This document shows, piece by piece, positions 19,410 to 30,919 of a DNA stretch of 64,000 nucleotides (positions are counted from its first letter, which is position 1; each line of letters begins with the position of its first letter). A program made the translations under genes and the position numbers. The notes under the pieces are model-generated. The model saw only the letters and a program-made list of their open reading frames with translations. It ran no database searches and was not told the DNA's origin. Source of the stretch: Obelidium mucronatum (lineage: Eukaryota > Chytridiomycota > Chytridiomycetes > Chytridiales > Chytriomycetaceae); assembly GCA_025765595.1 (NCBI GenBank), contig JAIVFH010000039.1:1-64000 (forward strand). The letters are read 5' to 3'.

Positions 19410-20615
19410 ATGGCAAATTTTTTCCCTTCATCAATTTTTCACCCTGCATATTTATTAACAATTTTAATACCTGCCTGAGAGAAAAACTTAGAAATTTATC
19501 ACTCATTCTTAACTTTGAATATTTGTCTCACCAATAATTGTTCAATGCTACTGCCATTTTTATATAAATTCTTGATTGCATGCAAACATAGCTACTTATT
19601 TTGTAGTGAATGAATTCCGGATTGTGCAATCTGAACATATGTTAGACACAAGTTTGTATTACATCATTCATTAAACCCATTGAGGGGACTGGTCAACAAC
19701 TGTTTCCATTTGAGTGAAAATTTTGGCAGAAAATTTGAGGATGAAGGCTCAGAAAATTTTTCTGATGGCTTCAAACCCACCAGATGCACAAAGTTTTTGA
19801 GATTTGGAGTCCTAATGGGCACCCCTAGCCACTTTTGACTAGCTTTCCGATTAGGACCATCAACTTGCTATTAGCGATGGGCTCAAAAAGCCGTTAGGAG
19901 CTGTAAATCCAATTGGAAGCGCATTCGGAGCTCAATTGGAGTCTGTTTGGAGTGCCTTTAGGCCTAACAGACAGCCTAGTCCGATTAGAATTGGACTCCG
20001 AATCATTTTCCGAATAGGAGTCCGAATCGGGTCGGAATCGGGAGTGCCACTTGCTATAGTACATGCCCCGCCGTTGCTGCAATGGTCGCTGCCCCCATTG
20101 TCGCAACACCCATTGTTGCTGCCATTGCTGCTACAACTGCCATTGCTGCCATTGCTGCTACAACTGCTACTGCCATTGCCGTTACCTCCGCCGTTGTGTC
20201 CACCTGTAGTTCCACTTCCCTGCAATCCTTGGCTATTTACACAGTCTTTTTGAGCTTCTCAAAAGCTGCTAGATACACTCTCACAGTCCAGGGTACTCTG
20301 GCAAACCCCCATTCAAATGCCCTATGATTCTTGAGCCTTGAAATACTTGGCTGCCTCTGGAGGTAACGAGATGGTCCAGAATTTGTTGCAATTTTGGGAG
20401 AGCCTATAGGAGAGATTGAAAATGGTGTGTTTTTGCAACTTTTGATGAGTTTGACTAGAGAAGGGATAGTTCATTTCCATTGCAATCACGTTTTTCTTCT
20501 AAAAAACTAGCCAAACACATGTTCTCATTTGATGCCTCCAGCAGCCCCAATCCAGATCAGCAAGAGACCACAGATGATCAGTTTGGATTTAAGCAACTAC
20601 TTGAAGAAACAGGAC
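19410..20615. other. Gene-free repeat-rich DNA
   Basis: No supported gene. A 32-bp word (19747-19778, ending TGATGGCTTCAAACCC) recurs at 21525-21556. From 19850 to 20045 the text is dense in words such as GGAGTC, AATTGGA and CCGATTAG. From about 20085 to 20190 a simple GCTGCCATT / GCTACAACT array occurs, which creates spurious Ala/Leu-rich frames. Confidence 0.5.
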
Positions 20616-21298
20616 ATTGCAGGTTGCTTGTCAACCGGTGTTAAGGGGGAGTTTGAGGGGGTTGGAGGCCAATTCCTTGTAGTTCTATTTATAGAAAAGA
20701 TGTTCCTACTTTGTTCAAATGGTTTGAGGGTTAAGAAGGGGTTTTTTAATAATTCTATTTTTAGAAAATGGACATGTTAAAGCTGTTGCTTCCCTGGCAT
20801 TTTAGAAAAATTGACTTGGAAACCAAAGTAACTCCAGATAGCACAACTGTCTCAAGAAGGATTTTTTGACCTGAGTAATCATGTTATACTTATTTAATTT
20901 TCCTGCTGCTGCCATGTCATGCTTGGCTACCTGAAAACCAGAATAAGCTTTCCTCTAATTGATTTCATCAACTAACACAAATAATGGAAGCTCTAAAAGA
21001 AGGCAAAATAAGAAGTGACACAAGGCCAGATTAATGCTTAGTAAGCAGTACGGATTGCAGGCAGACTCATGATGAGAATCTGCCTGCTTTTGGCTTGTTT
21101 GACAACTTCTGGTCATCCCCCAAGATTTTAATTTGGAAACAAAGAAGACATCATCTTTTAATTTTCTGGCAATCAAAATAGAAATTCTGCTAAAAAGAAA
21201 ATTTCTGCTTACAAGTGTTGCAATCCCATAAAGTCCTAATTTCTCTGGAGTTGCAACCTGCACTGCAAAGAAGCAAAGTGACTGAGCGTATGTCTCTA
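20616..21298 (+). repeat. Direct repeat R2 (uninterrupted partner of R1)
   Basis: Starts with the same 21-bp word as R1 and ends at GTCTCTAGT, then continues into unique DNA (TGAAGCTCAAG) where R1 is broken by the lead-in to copy B. It therefore shows the pre-insertion state of that site. It has an extra segment of about 45 bp near 20980 relative to R1. Confidence 0.65.
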
Positions 21299-22070
21299 GT
21301 TGAAGCTCAAGAACGTGAGATTGACTGATTTTTGACAAAACAACTGGAGAATGACAATCAGCAGAGGATGCACAACGATGCTTTTTTAGCACAAAAGAGC
21401 TCTCTCTAAAAGCTTTGCTGTTAACTTGGAACTCTCAAAACAGCACAAGTGACAGAAGTGTTAAACAAATCAATGCTCCCCCATCCTTAAAGCTCAACAA
21501 CTGTCAGAAATTTTCAGGATGAGGGCTCAGAAAATTTTTCTGATGGCTTCAAACCCTCTTAGTAGGACCCATCAGCTGCATTTGGCTAGCTTTCCAACTA
21601 GGTGACAGCCCTATTTTGGTGGAGATTGTTTTGGATCCACAAAGCCCAGATTACTTTGATGTTGCCAATACTGATTCTGGTAGGTTGCCATCTTGTTTAA
21701 ACAGCTCTCTAACTATTTTTGGTATTCATTTAGGATCCATTTACATCCTTTCCATTGTTAACTCTCCAGTGCAATCAGTACATGAAAAGGCAGGTTCCAT
21801 CTCTTTGAAAAAGCGGCGGCAAGTCCCCAAGTCTGTCAGCCCCCAAGATAAGTTCATCAGTTAAGGGGGTGGGACTGAAAATTTTGGAATGGTAGATTTG
21901 CATATCTGCCAACCTCGAATGACTCACCTCAAACCTTTCAAGGGTACGCAGAGGGTGCATTGGAAAAGTCTTGGAAGAGGCAAGATATTTTGAAAGTGGA
22001 TTTCATTGATTTTTCTTTTGATTCTTTAAATGAATTAATTTTAGATTTTTCTTGGTGTTTAAAAAATTAA
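21299..22070. other. Non-coding repeat-derived DNA
   Basis: Contains the 32-bp word at 21525-21556 shared with 19747-19778. No gene is supported. Confidence 0.4.
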
Positions 22071-22074
22071 AGGT

Positions 22075-22335
22075 GCTAATAGGGCCCTAGTAGGAGTCCT
22101 AGTAGGAGTTGTATTAAAGCCAATTGGTTTCCAATTGGCAGATCAAAACACTATTAGGAGTCCTACTAGGAGCAGAAAAATGCTACTAGGAGCAGTTCTA
22201 TTGGCCATTTACAATTAGGAGCGCTACTAAGGCCCCTAATGGCAGCCAATTAGGCTCCAAATTGGACTTAGTCCTAATCAGGGTTCTAGTCGGACCCCTA
22301 GTTAGGACCGAATCAGACTCCTAATTGCCCATGCC
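22075..22335. repeat. Cluster of TAGGAGTCCTA-type palindromic words
   Basis: Over about 260 bp the motifs CTAGTAGGAGTCCTA, ATTAGGAG and CCAATTGG recur in degenerate form on both strands. The cluster resembles 19850-20045 in word content but not in order. No ORF is present. Confidence 0.45.
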
Positions 22336-22649
22336 ACACATGTTGCTTCTTTTTTGGATGATCCTCCACTTCTTCTTCATCCAACACATCCTCATCATCC
22401 TCAACTTCATCTTTCTCCTCAACTATGTCCTCATGTTAGAAACTGATAATGCCTCCAGTGAGACTCAACAATAACATGAGTCGCATAGCCTATTTGGTAC
22501 TCTTGGGGCCTAGTAATCTGGAGGCACTAGGTTTGCTCCCCGGTTTCGTCCGGTTTCATGACTCTTCAGGATTGATTCCTAACACCTCAACTATGTCCTC
22601 CACACGATGCTCAACTTGCTCCACCACCTCAACTTCATTATCATCATCT

Positions 22650-22754
22650 TCAATCACCACTGCTTGAAACTTCTTTCTTTGCTGAACTGGTACCTCCTCC
22701 TCCTCCTCTGCCCCTTCCTCCTCCTCAGCATCAGGCCCACCATCCTCATCTGTA

Positions 22755-22789
<35 letters not shown>

Positions 22790-22870
22790 GTTTGCTCCTC
22801 CTCCTCCTCCTGCTCAGCATCAGGCTCAATTTCTCCGCCATCTTCATCTTCAATCTCATCTTTGCCACCT
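22650..22870 (-). repeat. CTC/CCT-rich low-complexity tract
   Basis: Plus-strand (CTCCTC)n-like DNA that reads as poly-Glu on the minus strand (22893-22654). It could be the acidic tail of a decayed transposon gene, but no flanking domain supports that. Confidence 0.45.
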
Positions 22871-25070
22871 CCACCATTCAGGTGCATTGTCAAGTGATGT
22901 TAACCCACTTTCTGAATTGTCAGCATCTGTCAATTTTCTGTGAGCTTCTGCCTTTAGCCTTTAGGGTAGCCTTTTGGTTGTCTTGTTGGCAACAGCCTGA
23001 GACTTGGGAACAGATACCTTGATCCAGCAGTCTTGGAGGCACCAGCAGATGTTAGCTTAAGGTTGGAACAGCATGATCCCATCTTGCTACATTGATGGCT
23101 TTTCAGCCATAATTTTGAGCATGCTGGCGTTTGGTATCAAGTTGCTAGTGCAATTCATGTGTCAAAATTTGTCCATGTGTCTGGTTGTGTAACATGTAGT
23201 GAATGGTCTGATATTAAAATGGTTTGGGCCAACCTGCCCAAGCTGCAGCAAGGAGAAAGGTGGCTGCTGATTGTGGGTACTTGGGTGAGCCTGATCTTAT
23301 CCTAATCCCAATTACAGGTCATACTGCCTCTGCTGCTGTCAAGAAATACAATTGAAACTTGTCATTGATGCAGTCAAGACATGAGTCTATGAATGGATGG
23401 TTGAAGGATTTTGAAATCTTGAGTAAAATGAAGCATGGCCAATCAGATCATCAAATCTTTTAAGCTGTTTGCCCGATTACTCAAGTGAAGATGAGGAGGG
23501 AACCTGCTTTTGACATCATTGGACGACTTGTGTGAAAAACATAATTTTTTATCAACACTTGTCAAAATTGAATTATAAAGAAATATTATTTAGAGTTTTT
23601 ACTTTTATGTCAGAAAATAAATGATGAGGCACATCTTTTATTGAATTTGTGTTTCAAGTATGTACTACCACAGCCACCCCAGTAACTGTTCCAGTTCTCA
23701 TCCAGCCATTGCTGCTTACTTTGAAAATGTCAAATAGTTGCATCCAGGTCATTTCAACTCTAAAGCAGGTCCAGGCCCTGTCAGAAGGTAATTAAACCCA
23801 AGAATCAAGCCAATGTATTGCAAACATTGAAAGAAAGAACAAAAATTATGTCAGTACTTTCCTGCAAATCCAAAAAAAAAAGAAAAAACTCCATTGGAAG
23901 TACAGAGCTATTGATTACGAGTATTTTGCAATTAGTTCAAACCTTCCTGCCAGGCATCCAAGCAGTGGTTGGCAGCCAATAAAGAGTTTTCAAAGACTTG
24001 TATTGAGTGCTTAGATCACTCACCGCAGGTGTCCTTGAAGGTGAGGACTCATTGTTCCAATCATGTGAGTTGCAGATTCATCCAGTCCTAGGATGAGCCC
24101 AATAATACAAGTTCAAGGGAACAAAATCATCAATTGATATTGATGAAGCTTTTCTCATGCAGTGGTACAGACTTGATCATGGCAATTTATGGCGAGAACT
24201 GCATTTTGCGTGAAACTTTTACTTGCACAGCCTTCCGTCTGTCTTGAATTGATCCTGGTAAAATGCTAGTGGCTTGTTCTTGTTGAAATCATTTGCTGAC
24301 AGCCACTTCTGAAAGATTGCCCATTGTGTGTCAAAGCAATGACAACAATGACAGTTGTACAATCACTGTGATGACAATTGTGGATGCCGGAACAATTTTT
24401 GTCAGTGGAGGCATGGAAGCAATAGTAATTTGTTTTTCCAAAAAAAAAATGAGGTAAACAGAGGTGACAAAAGAGGTGCCGAGCCTCTTTGCAAAAGACA
24501 AAATTGATTTTTATCTCGTTTCTTCTCTCAACCAATCAAATTGTTTCTTTGAAAAATAACAACCTCTTAAAAAAATAAAAATTTGATATTCACTTGCACT
24601 CCTGATTTTGGCTATTTTTTAAGCACTCTTGCTTAATGAGCAAAACATGTCTCAAAAATCAAGTTTGTATTGTTACAGCTATAAAATGGTGAGAATCCCC
24701 AGTAATTTTGGTTCTCAGTCAGTTCTCAGTAATGTTTCCCCCACAGGAAACACAGGTTTTGTCTTCCCCTTGTCCCTGTCCTGCAAACCCAAGCCCGATG
24801 GATTAGGTGGCGCATTGACGCCAACAAATAGGCAATGCACCACTTCCGCTGTTTCCTTCGGGGCTCTGTGGTGGTTCTGAAATTGCCCTAATCAAACCAA
24901 CCGCACAGTCTTGTACTCTCATACCAGGACTTCCTGCTCCAGGCTTCTTAACAGATTAACCAAAGAATATACGCCAGAAAAACTCGTTATCTATATCTCT
25001 CTTCAATGGAAACCCAACGAAACCTTGAAATAGTGAGGCGGACAAAAAGATATTTTTATATCTTCAATCA
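22871..25070. other. Long intergenic stretch without a supported gene
   Basis: Over 2 kb of AT-rich DNA. One plus-strand frame near 23113-23300 reads HAGVWYQVASAIHVSKFV and looks protein-like but is short and isolated, perhaps a transposase relic. The last few hundred bases should hold the promoter of the glycosyltransferase gene at 25071. Confidence 0.4.
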
Positions 25071-26802
25071 ATGGTGAAATGGGTTTCAAGAGTTCGACGG
25101 CGGCATGTTGCGTATGCGCTCCTTCTAGTCGTTCTATGGATAATCGTGGTCGCTACGTACCTGGATCTGCTTCTGCTGAATGCTTACCATCACCATTTCA
25201 ACTCGCAACGAAGTGCGCCGTCACATCATACCGAATCTGCAGCAATGAGTATTAATGGAACTATTGAAACAAAGATTCCGAACTACATCTTGCGCATTTT
25301 CAAAACGTCCCTTCGTGAAGAGATCAAGATATCTTCAAGTAATGGGAGCGATCATCCCTTGCGATACTCCTGGTTCACGACTTGGGACAAACAAAACCCT
25401 CACCATGTTCAAATACTTTTGGATGATGACAGTATGCATCGATTTGTTCGAGGGCACTTTGATAAGAAGATTCAGGAGGCATTCTTCAAATTACCACATC
25501 TTGTGCAGCAAACCGACTTTGCTCGATACCTGCTTCTATATGAAATCGGTGGTGTGTATACAGACATGGACACGGAATGTTGGACTCCTATTGATCAGTG
25601 GGGAATCAGTTATAGCTTACATGAGTTAAGCGGCATTGTTGGAATCGAAGTTTTCAACAACCTACACTTGATGGATCAGGTCTACAAAGTCAACGGCTTG
25701 GACCAAGTAGCTCAGTGGACAATGGCATTGGCTCCAAAGCATGCCTTCCTAGAACGGTTGATTGCTGGGTTAACCAAGAGCATTCTTGAGAGTTCAGAAG
25801 AACGACTCGCAGGAGTGGAACATGTCATTGGCTTAACGGGCCCAGGGTATTGGTCTTACAAATTATGGGAGTTTTTCTGGGATCAAGAATTCCAAGTCTC
25901 GGGTATGCAAGGAATCGATCGTTCCTACAGAGTTTTCGGTATGGCGTTCAATTATCCATATTTAAATCTTAACAATTATGGGCGTGGTAGGTGACTTCCT
26001 TGTTCTAGGCCGAACACGCTTTGCTCGACCCGGAACTTTCTCGCGACACAGGGGAACAGGTGAAATGAAGGGCGGATGGAAATCGCAAAAGATTCCGCTG
26101 AAGAAAGGATCATCGAATCCGTTGGGCGACGTCGGTTTTCCGGAACAGAAGCCAGTCATTCCGTATCGCATTTTATCAACCTCCCCAAAAACCAACAGGA
26201 ACCTCCACAACTCTTGGAAATCCCTTAATTTAAATCATTGGATGATCAACTTCTGGGTTGATGACTTGGATCGATTTGTCAAGGGGGGCTTTTCGAAACG
26301 GATCGTTGGAGCCTATTTGAAGCTACCTGTCGAATGGAAAGGGGAGTTTGGTCGCTATTTAATGCTGTACAAGTTTGGGGGCGTCATTGTCGACAGTTTG
26401 AATGTTGAATGTTTAGTTCCGTTGAATAAGTGGGATTTTGGTGTTCAAGCCCTTGATTTAATACTTGGGTTGGAGGATAACGTGAGTTTGCGGTTTTCTC
26501 AAACCGTTGTTGCCGCTGGTCCCCAGAACCCATTTGTGCTTGCTCTGATTCGATACATTACCGACAAGCTCGTAAATATGAGTTACGCTGAGGCAAAAGA
26601 CCAGTCCAACTTTTCGGAAACATTGGGGCGATCCATGTTTCAAACTGTGGGTCAGAACTTTTTTGTAGATCAAAGCGCAGAAGCGCTGCGAAATTTGGAG
26701 GACTCTAAGGATGGATACTCGGTGATTATGGGACGCGGTGGGAAAACATTATTGCTTGGAAGCCAGTTCACATCCGGGTCTGACGCGTTATTTAAAGAGT
26801 AA
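25071..26802 (+). CDS. Tandem-domain GT32 (OCH1-like) glycosyltransferase
   Basis: Exons 25071-25938 and 26009-26802. The 70-nt intron (GTATGG..TTCTAG) joins in phase 1, giving 553 aa with VFGRTRFARPG across the join. An N-terminal signal anchor (AYALLLVVLWIIVVATYLDL) predicts a type II Golgi protein. Domain 1 has the GT32 hallmark TDFARYLLLYEIGGVYTDMD with a complete DXD. Domain 2 repeats the layout (GEFGRYLMLYKFGGVIVDSL), but its DXD is replaced by D-S-L, so it is probably inactive or regulatory. The family transfers mannose or other hexoses to glycoproteins or lipids. Without the intron the two halves would be overlapping ORFs; the intron model restores a smooth protein. Confidence 0.75.
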
Positions 26803-26838
26803 AAAAACAGTTGTTTATTACTCAAAACAGTTCCCGTC

Positions 26839-27576
26839 TTATTCGCATATTTTAGGAACAATAACAGCGCAGGTAGCATGATGTACCAAATAATTGCTTA
26901 AACTGCCGCGGAATGATGTTTCTTGAAGTCCGCGACTTCCCACCACCAAGCAATCAACATGTTCATCCTCTACAAGTTTCAAAATTTGATCCCGTGGATC
27001 TCCACGTAAGGCTATCGCCTCACAGGCGAGGCCCTTGTCGAGAACTTGTTGGGCTGCCTTTTCAAGTGCGTCGTGAGACTTTTCCCGGTTGAAAGTTTCA
27101 ACACTTTCAACATATTCCTCATCCATATCCATGGCAGTCGATGGAAAGAACTTCGTTGGGTGGATGAAATGTTCTGGGACAGCAAAGGGACGAACGTTGA
27201 CGAGAATGAACTGCGCTTGAGCATTTGAATCATCAGTTAAGTGTTTCAGAGCCCATGCAAGTGCGTAACTTGCTTCTGCTCCTTCATCGACACAGACAGC
27301 AATTCTCTTGCTTTTGAGCGAAGATTCCTTGGTTTCCGTGCTACTCGTTTGGGAAACAACAGTTTCGCGGATAGCGGGTGTCACATATTTGGCAATGATA
27401 GATCGGTCGTTGTATGAAAGCTCTGCCTTCTTGATAGCTGGTTCCGCAATGGTTGGGGTATCAGTCAAAGTAAGGGAAGGGGTTGTTACGTTCGAGGGCA
27501 TTGTTGTAGCTGAAGACGTTTTTTCTCTTTCCTTCACGCAGGTCTTTTTTAAAGGAGTGTGGTCGCGAAGAGTCAT
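26839..27576 (-). CDS. Universal stress protein (UspA-fold), long N-terminal extension
   Basis: Single exon, 245 aa. The USP fold starts near residue 89 (KRIAVCVDEGAEASYALAWA). It shows ILVNVRP, LRGDPRDQI, and the nucleotide-binding loop VVGSRGL..TSFRGSLSNYLVHHA ending in VIVP. The first 85 residues are Ser/Thr-rich and probably disordered. USPs bind ATP/AMP and act in stress tolerance. It converges on the GT32 gene with a 36-bp gap. It is one of four USP genes in the window. Confidence 0.85.
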   Translation of the reverse strand: MTLRDHTPLKKTCVKEREKTSSATTMPSNVTTPSLTLTDTPTIAEPAIKKAELSYNDRSIIAKYVTPAIRETVVSQTSSTETKESSLKSKRIAVCVDEGAEASYALAWALKHLTDDSNAQAQFILVNVRPFAVPEHFIHPTKFFPSTAMDMDEEYVESVETFNREKSHDALEKAAQQVLDKGLACEAIALRGDPRDQILKLVEDEHVDCLVVGSRGLQETSFRGSLSNYLVHHATCAVIVPKICE

Positions 27577-27748
27577 GCGATGTCATTCCGACATTTGCTC
27601 CGATGGCGTTGAAACCCTCATTTTAAAAACACAAAGAGAATAACCAAAAACTTTCAACTCGTTTTTCTAATATGGAAGCATATCACTTGTTGCTGAGTCT
27701 GATCGTAAGAAAGGTGGCAAAGTCAAAAATCATTGATAAATATTTATC

Positions 27749-28405
27749 ATGACGAATATCTTTTGGCGCTTGCAACCATCGTCACTTGGTTCTCTCTGCA
27801 TTGCCGTGACGAGGTATGGCGTCGTGTTTGTAACGGCTGTTACAGCCACCGAGACAAAAAGCAAGTACTTCCTGAACAAACAGAAGGAGGCGGGCAGTGT
27901 GCCTGCTGCTCTTCAACGGGCAGCTAAGCAATGGAACGTAGCGCCTGATGCTCTTGTGTATGTGGATGCAGATTCCGATGTTGCTGATGGAGATGGGCCA
28001 TCTCCGCCTTCTGAGTCGGCGGCGATCCTCCAGACTGCGTGTGCACGTATCCACCAGTTCGCGTCATACATGGATTCACAACATGTCTCTTCAAACGATG
28101 TTCTTTTGGGTCTTCCCATCGATTGGACATTTCTTGCTGAGCATTCCTCGCCACTGAAGTTAGACGTCTGGCGTGTACTTGTAACCATTCCGCGCGGCAA
28201 AGTATGGGATTATTCGCGCGTGGCGAAAGAGGCCGGACATCCGACAGCGGTAAGAGCTGTGGCCTCAGCGATTGGGCAAAATTTCGCCCCTCTGGTTATT
28301 CCTTGCCATCGAGTCCTCCGTAAAGACGGTTCTATGGGCGGATTTTCTTTCCCGGGTGGAATTGCAGTGAAGAAACGCCTTCTACAGATGGAGATCAGAA
28401 GATAG
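27749..28405 (+). CDS. MGT1: Methylated-DNA--protein-cysteine methyltransferase (MGMT)
   Basis: Single exon, 218 aa. It repairs O6-alkylguanine by transferring the alkyl group to its own Cys. The C-terminal domain has LDVWRVLVTIPRGKVWDYS, the helix-turn-helix with the Arg finger (AVRAVASAIGQN), and the active site LVIPCHRVL with the acceptor Cys near residue 186. GGF follows and then a Lys/Arg-rich end. The N-terminal domain is poorly conserved, as is usual. ATG 27749 is the first in frame. It is divergent from the USP at 27576. Confidence 0.88.
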   Translation: MTNIFWRLQPSSLGSLCIAVTRYGVVFVTAVTATETKSKYFLNKQKEAGSVPAALQRAAKQWNVAPDALVYVDADSDVADGDGPSPPSESAAILQTACARIHQFASYMDSQHVSSNDVLLGLPIDWTFLAEHSSPLKLDVWRVLVTIPRGKVWDYSRVAKEAGHPTAVRAVASAIGQNFAPLVIPCHRVLRKDGSMGGFSFPGGIAVKKRLLQMEIRR

Positions 28406-28453
28406 TTGTACCTTGTTGTTACTGTGGTGCTCTGTGCTGTAATCGTCAAATAA

Positions 28454-30901
28454 ATGATTGATCAAACAATCCACATCGCCGATAAACATCTGGCTCGAGG
28501 CAACTTACGATATGCATACAGGAACTACATCGAAGCTATTCGGCTTATTGCGGACCATATGTTGAAGAATACAAGATTCGAGCAGCTGGAGAGTGCAGAC
28601 GACCGGGCTAAAAACCTTGTAACGTCAAAGCCACCTGACTCTGAGCGGCTGTTTGGTCTGGCGCATCTCTGGTCTGTTTTATGCTTGCAATAAGTCGCAG
28701 ACCAATTGACTGATTGATCGCTGGAAGTATAGTTTCACAGAGGCGGAGGATATCGTCAACGGCGAAGTAAACTTTGACGATCTTGAGTCCGCCACGTCCG
28801 ATTCTGACTCGGACGCCGACGCCGGCGCCGGCGCCGACTCGGACGCGGACGCGGACAGCGGCGCCGACTTGTACGCCGACGCGGACGCCGACGCCGACGC
28901 CGACGAAGCGCCGCGCGCCGAGCCAGCCGCTAAAACTCTCGCCGCCGCAAAGCCGCAGCGCGCCGCAAACGCAACGGCGCAGCCGCCGTCGCCGCTGTTT
29001 GGCGACTTTCGGCAAACGCGGCTTACGCGCCCGCGCTCCATCTGCTCGAGCATCCGGTCATCAGTCAGACTGTCGGTGATGGCCATGAACGCGACTGCGC
29101 CGGGGAATGCGAATTCTCCGTTGCCCGAAAACGCGTCCGATGTATTGCCAGAACTGGGCGGGGACGAATTGAGTCTGCAGGGGGGTGATTTGCAGACCAA
29201 ACCTCACCCGCCGCTCCTGCCGCCGGCATACATCCCCCTCATTCCGTCATCACCCCTTCAGCTGCAACACAGTCATATTTTACAGTCTTATTCCCGATGT
29301 TCGCAGGAGCTCGATCGTCTTAACACCATGACCACCTCTTCATCTGCCGCAGCCCTACAGACTCTTAGTGTTGTTCGACGTTTATTGGAGACTTCAACAA
29401 TCCTAAAATCAAAGTTGACTGCAGTTGCTACAGAAATATCGGTTGCAAATGCCAAGTCAATTGTAGATTTCACCCCACGGCAGCTTGCTGTAAATATTAC
29501 GCTGTGCGATTGGGAACTGTTTAATTTTATAACGGTTCAAGATTTGTTGGTGTATACAGTAAGCAGTGGTGGTGGCTTTGTATCGCTCCCTCGAAGTTTC
29601 AAATCCTGCATGGATTTCAGCATTTTCATATCCCGCCTTGTGTCCTTTACAATTGCCTCGTCATTGCAATCATCAAAGGCATCTGTTGTGCAAGACGGAG
29701 TATGTTGCAGTTGTTATTGTCGAAATGATCTAAGTGCAAATATTCACAGATTGCATTGACCGTCACTCACTGGCTTCAAACGCTCACCGAACTTCTCAAC
29801 TTGAAAAATTACCAAAGTGTACATGCGGTTCTTGCGGGTTTAACTCATCCTTCAATTTCACGAATTCTCAACATCTTGAAACTTCCGAAGCCTTTGATCT
29901 TCACCCTCCATACTTTGCTCGAACTCCTCAATCCCGCCAATAGTTTTCAAAACTATAATACGCATATATCATCAAAAGTTGTTCCTCCTCTGATTCCACT
30001 TCTTGGGGCTTTTGTGGATTCCCTCAAAAAAATTCCTTCGCTTGCACCAACCGAAAACAAAATGCTCATGTTTGCAAACTTACAAGGGGTTTTGGAGCAA
30101 TGGCGGGGCAACTCTGATACTCTTGTCGCCTCACAGATGGCTGGACGGAGCACTACACAAAGCTTCCCTCCTCCTGCAACTCCTTCCCAGCAAACCACCC
30201 CTTATGCAGATGAAAAGCAAGAAAGAAATGTTTCTATTTTGCATTACATCTTGAGTCGAATGTGGGTATCTGAAGCAGTACTGTGGGAGTTGTCTCATAA
30301 AATTGTGCCGGCCGTTGACACTGCTCGCCCTGAATCAGCATCTCAAAGTGTCGGTAAAGACACGGCAGTTGTGCATGGAACGACAATGCCTACAAGTACT
30401 CTCTCAAAGAGTACGGGGGGGCTCAACTTTTTGTCCAAAATCAAACAAGGAATGTCAAAAAAGGGGTCAATGACAAATCTGATGTCATTGTCAGAAACTT
30501 CATTGAATCGACAAGAGAGAGATGAAGAAAGCGGCAGGTCGAAAACTTCATTATTCCGCAGCCATTCCACTGTTCTCGAGTTGGTTACCACGTCTATAAC
30601 AGAAAGCATTTGCACAGGAAGGGATCCGAACGATCACGTATATCAAGATTTTTTGGTTTCTTTTGCCGGTGATGGTCAAAGTGACGCTGGGGTGGGGCTC
30701 GATGTTCCTGATTTCATAGGGAATCACGAGCCTCCTGTTGCAGGTAGTGAGGGAACAACCACGTCGTTGGGTATAACATCTACTAAGCCTGCAGTAGCAA
30801 CCGCAGTTCCTGCGCCTGTGGGGGTTACATCATCCTCATCAAAAGGAGATATTGATGCGTTGAGATTACGACTTGATCAGTTGAAAAAGAGCAACAAATA
30901 A
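28454..30901 (+). CDS. RasGEF (CDC25-domain) protein with N-terminal MIT-like helices
   Basis: Exons 28454-28671, 28733-29699 and 29750-30901 (778 aa; introns of 61 and 50 nt). The RasGEF catalytic domain starts at FTPRQLAVNITLCDWELFNF, continues over the second junction (ASVVQDG / IALTVTHWLQ) and includes NYQSVHAVLAGLTHPSISRI. It activates Ras-type GTPases by nucleotide exchange. The first about 70 residues (DKHLARGNLRYAYRNYIEAI) resemble an MIT or TPR helical hairpin. Between them lies a GC-rich Asp/Ala tract (28785-29060). The C-terminus is Ser/Thr-rich with a short Leu/Lys helix at the end. The GTPase partner is unknown. Confidence 0.8.
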
Positions 30902-30919
30902 ATCAAGAGATATGTATTT

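Noticed and set aside
22450..22530. tRNA-like stem (TGCCTCCAG...CTGGAGGCA) of tRNA size
   Set aside because: The ends pair over 9 bp, but no TΨC-like B box or anticodon arm is present, so it is only an inverted repeat.
22607..22897. Protein gene in the CTC-rich tract
   Set aside because: Both strands give simple Ser/Leu or Glu repeats with no domain on either side.
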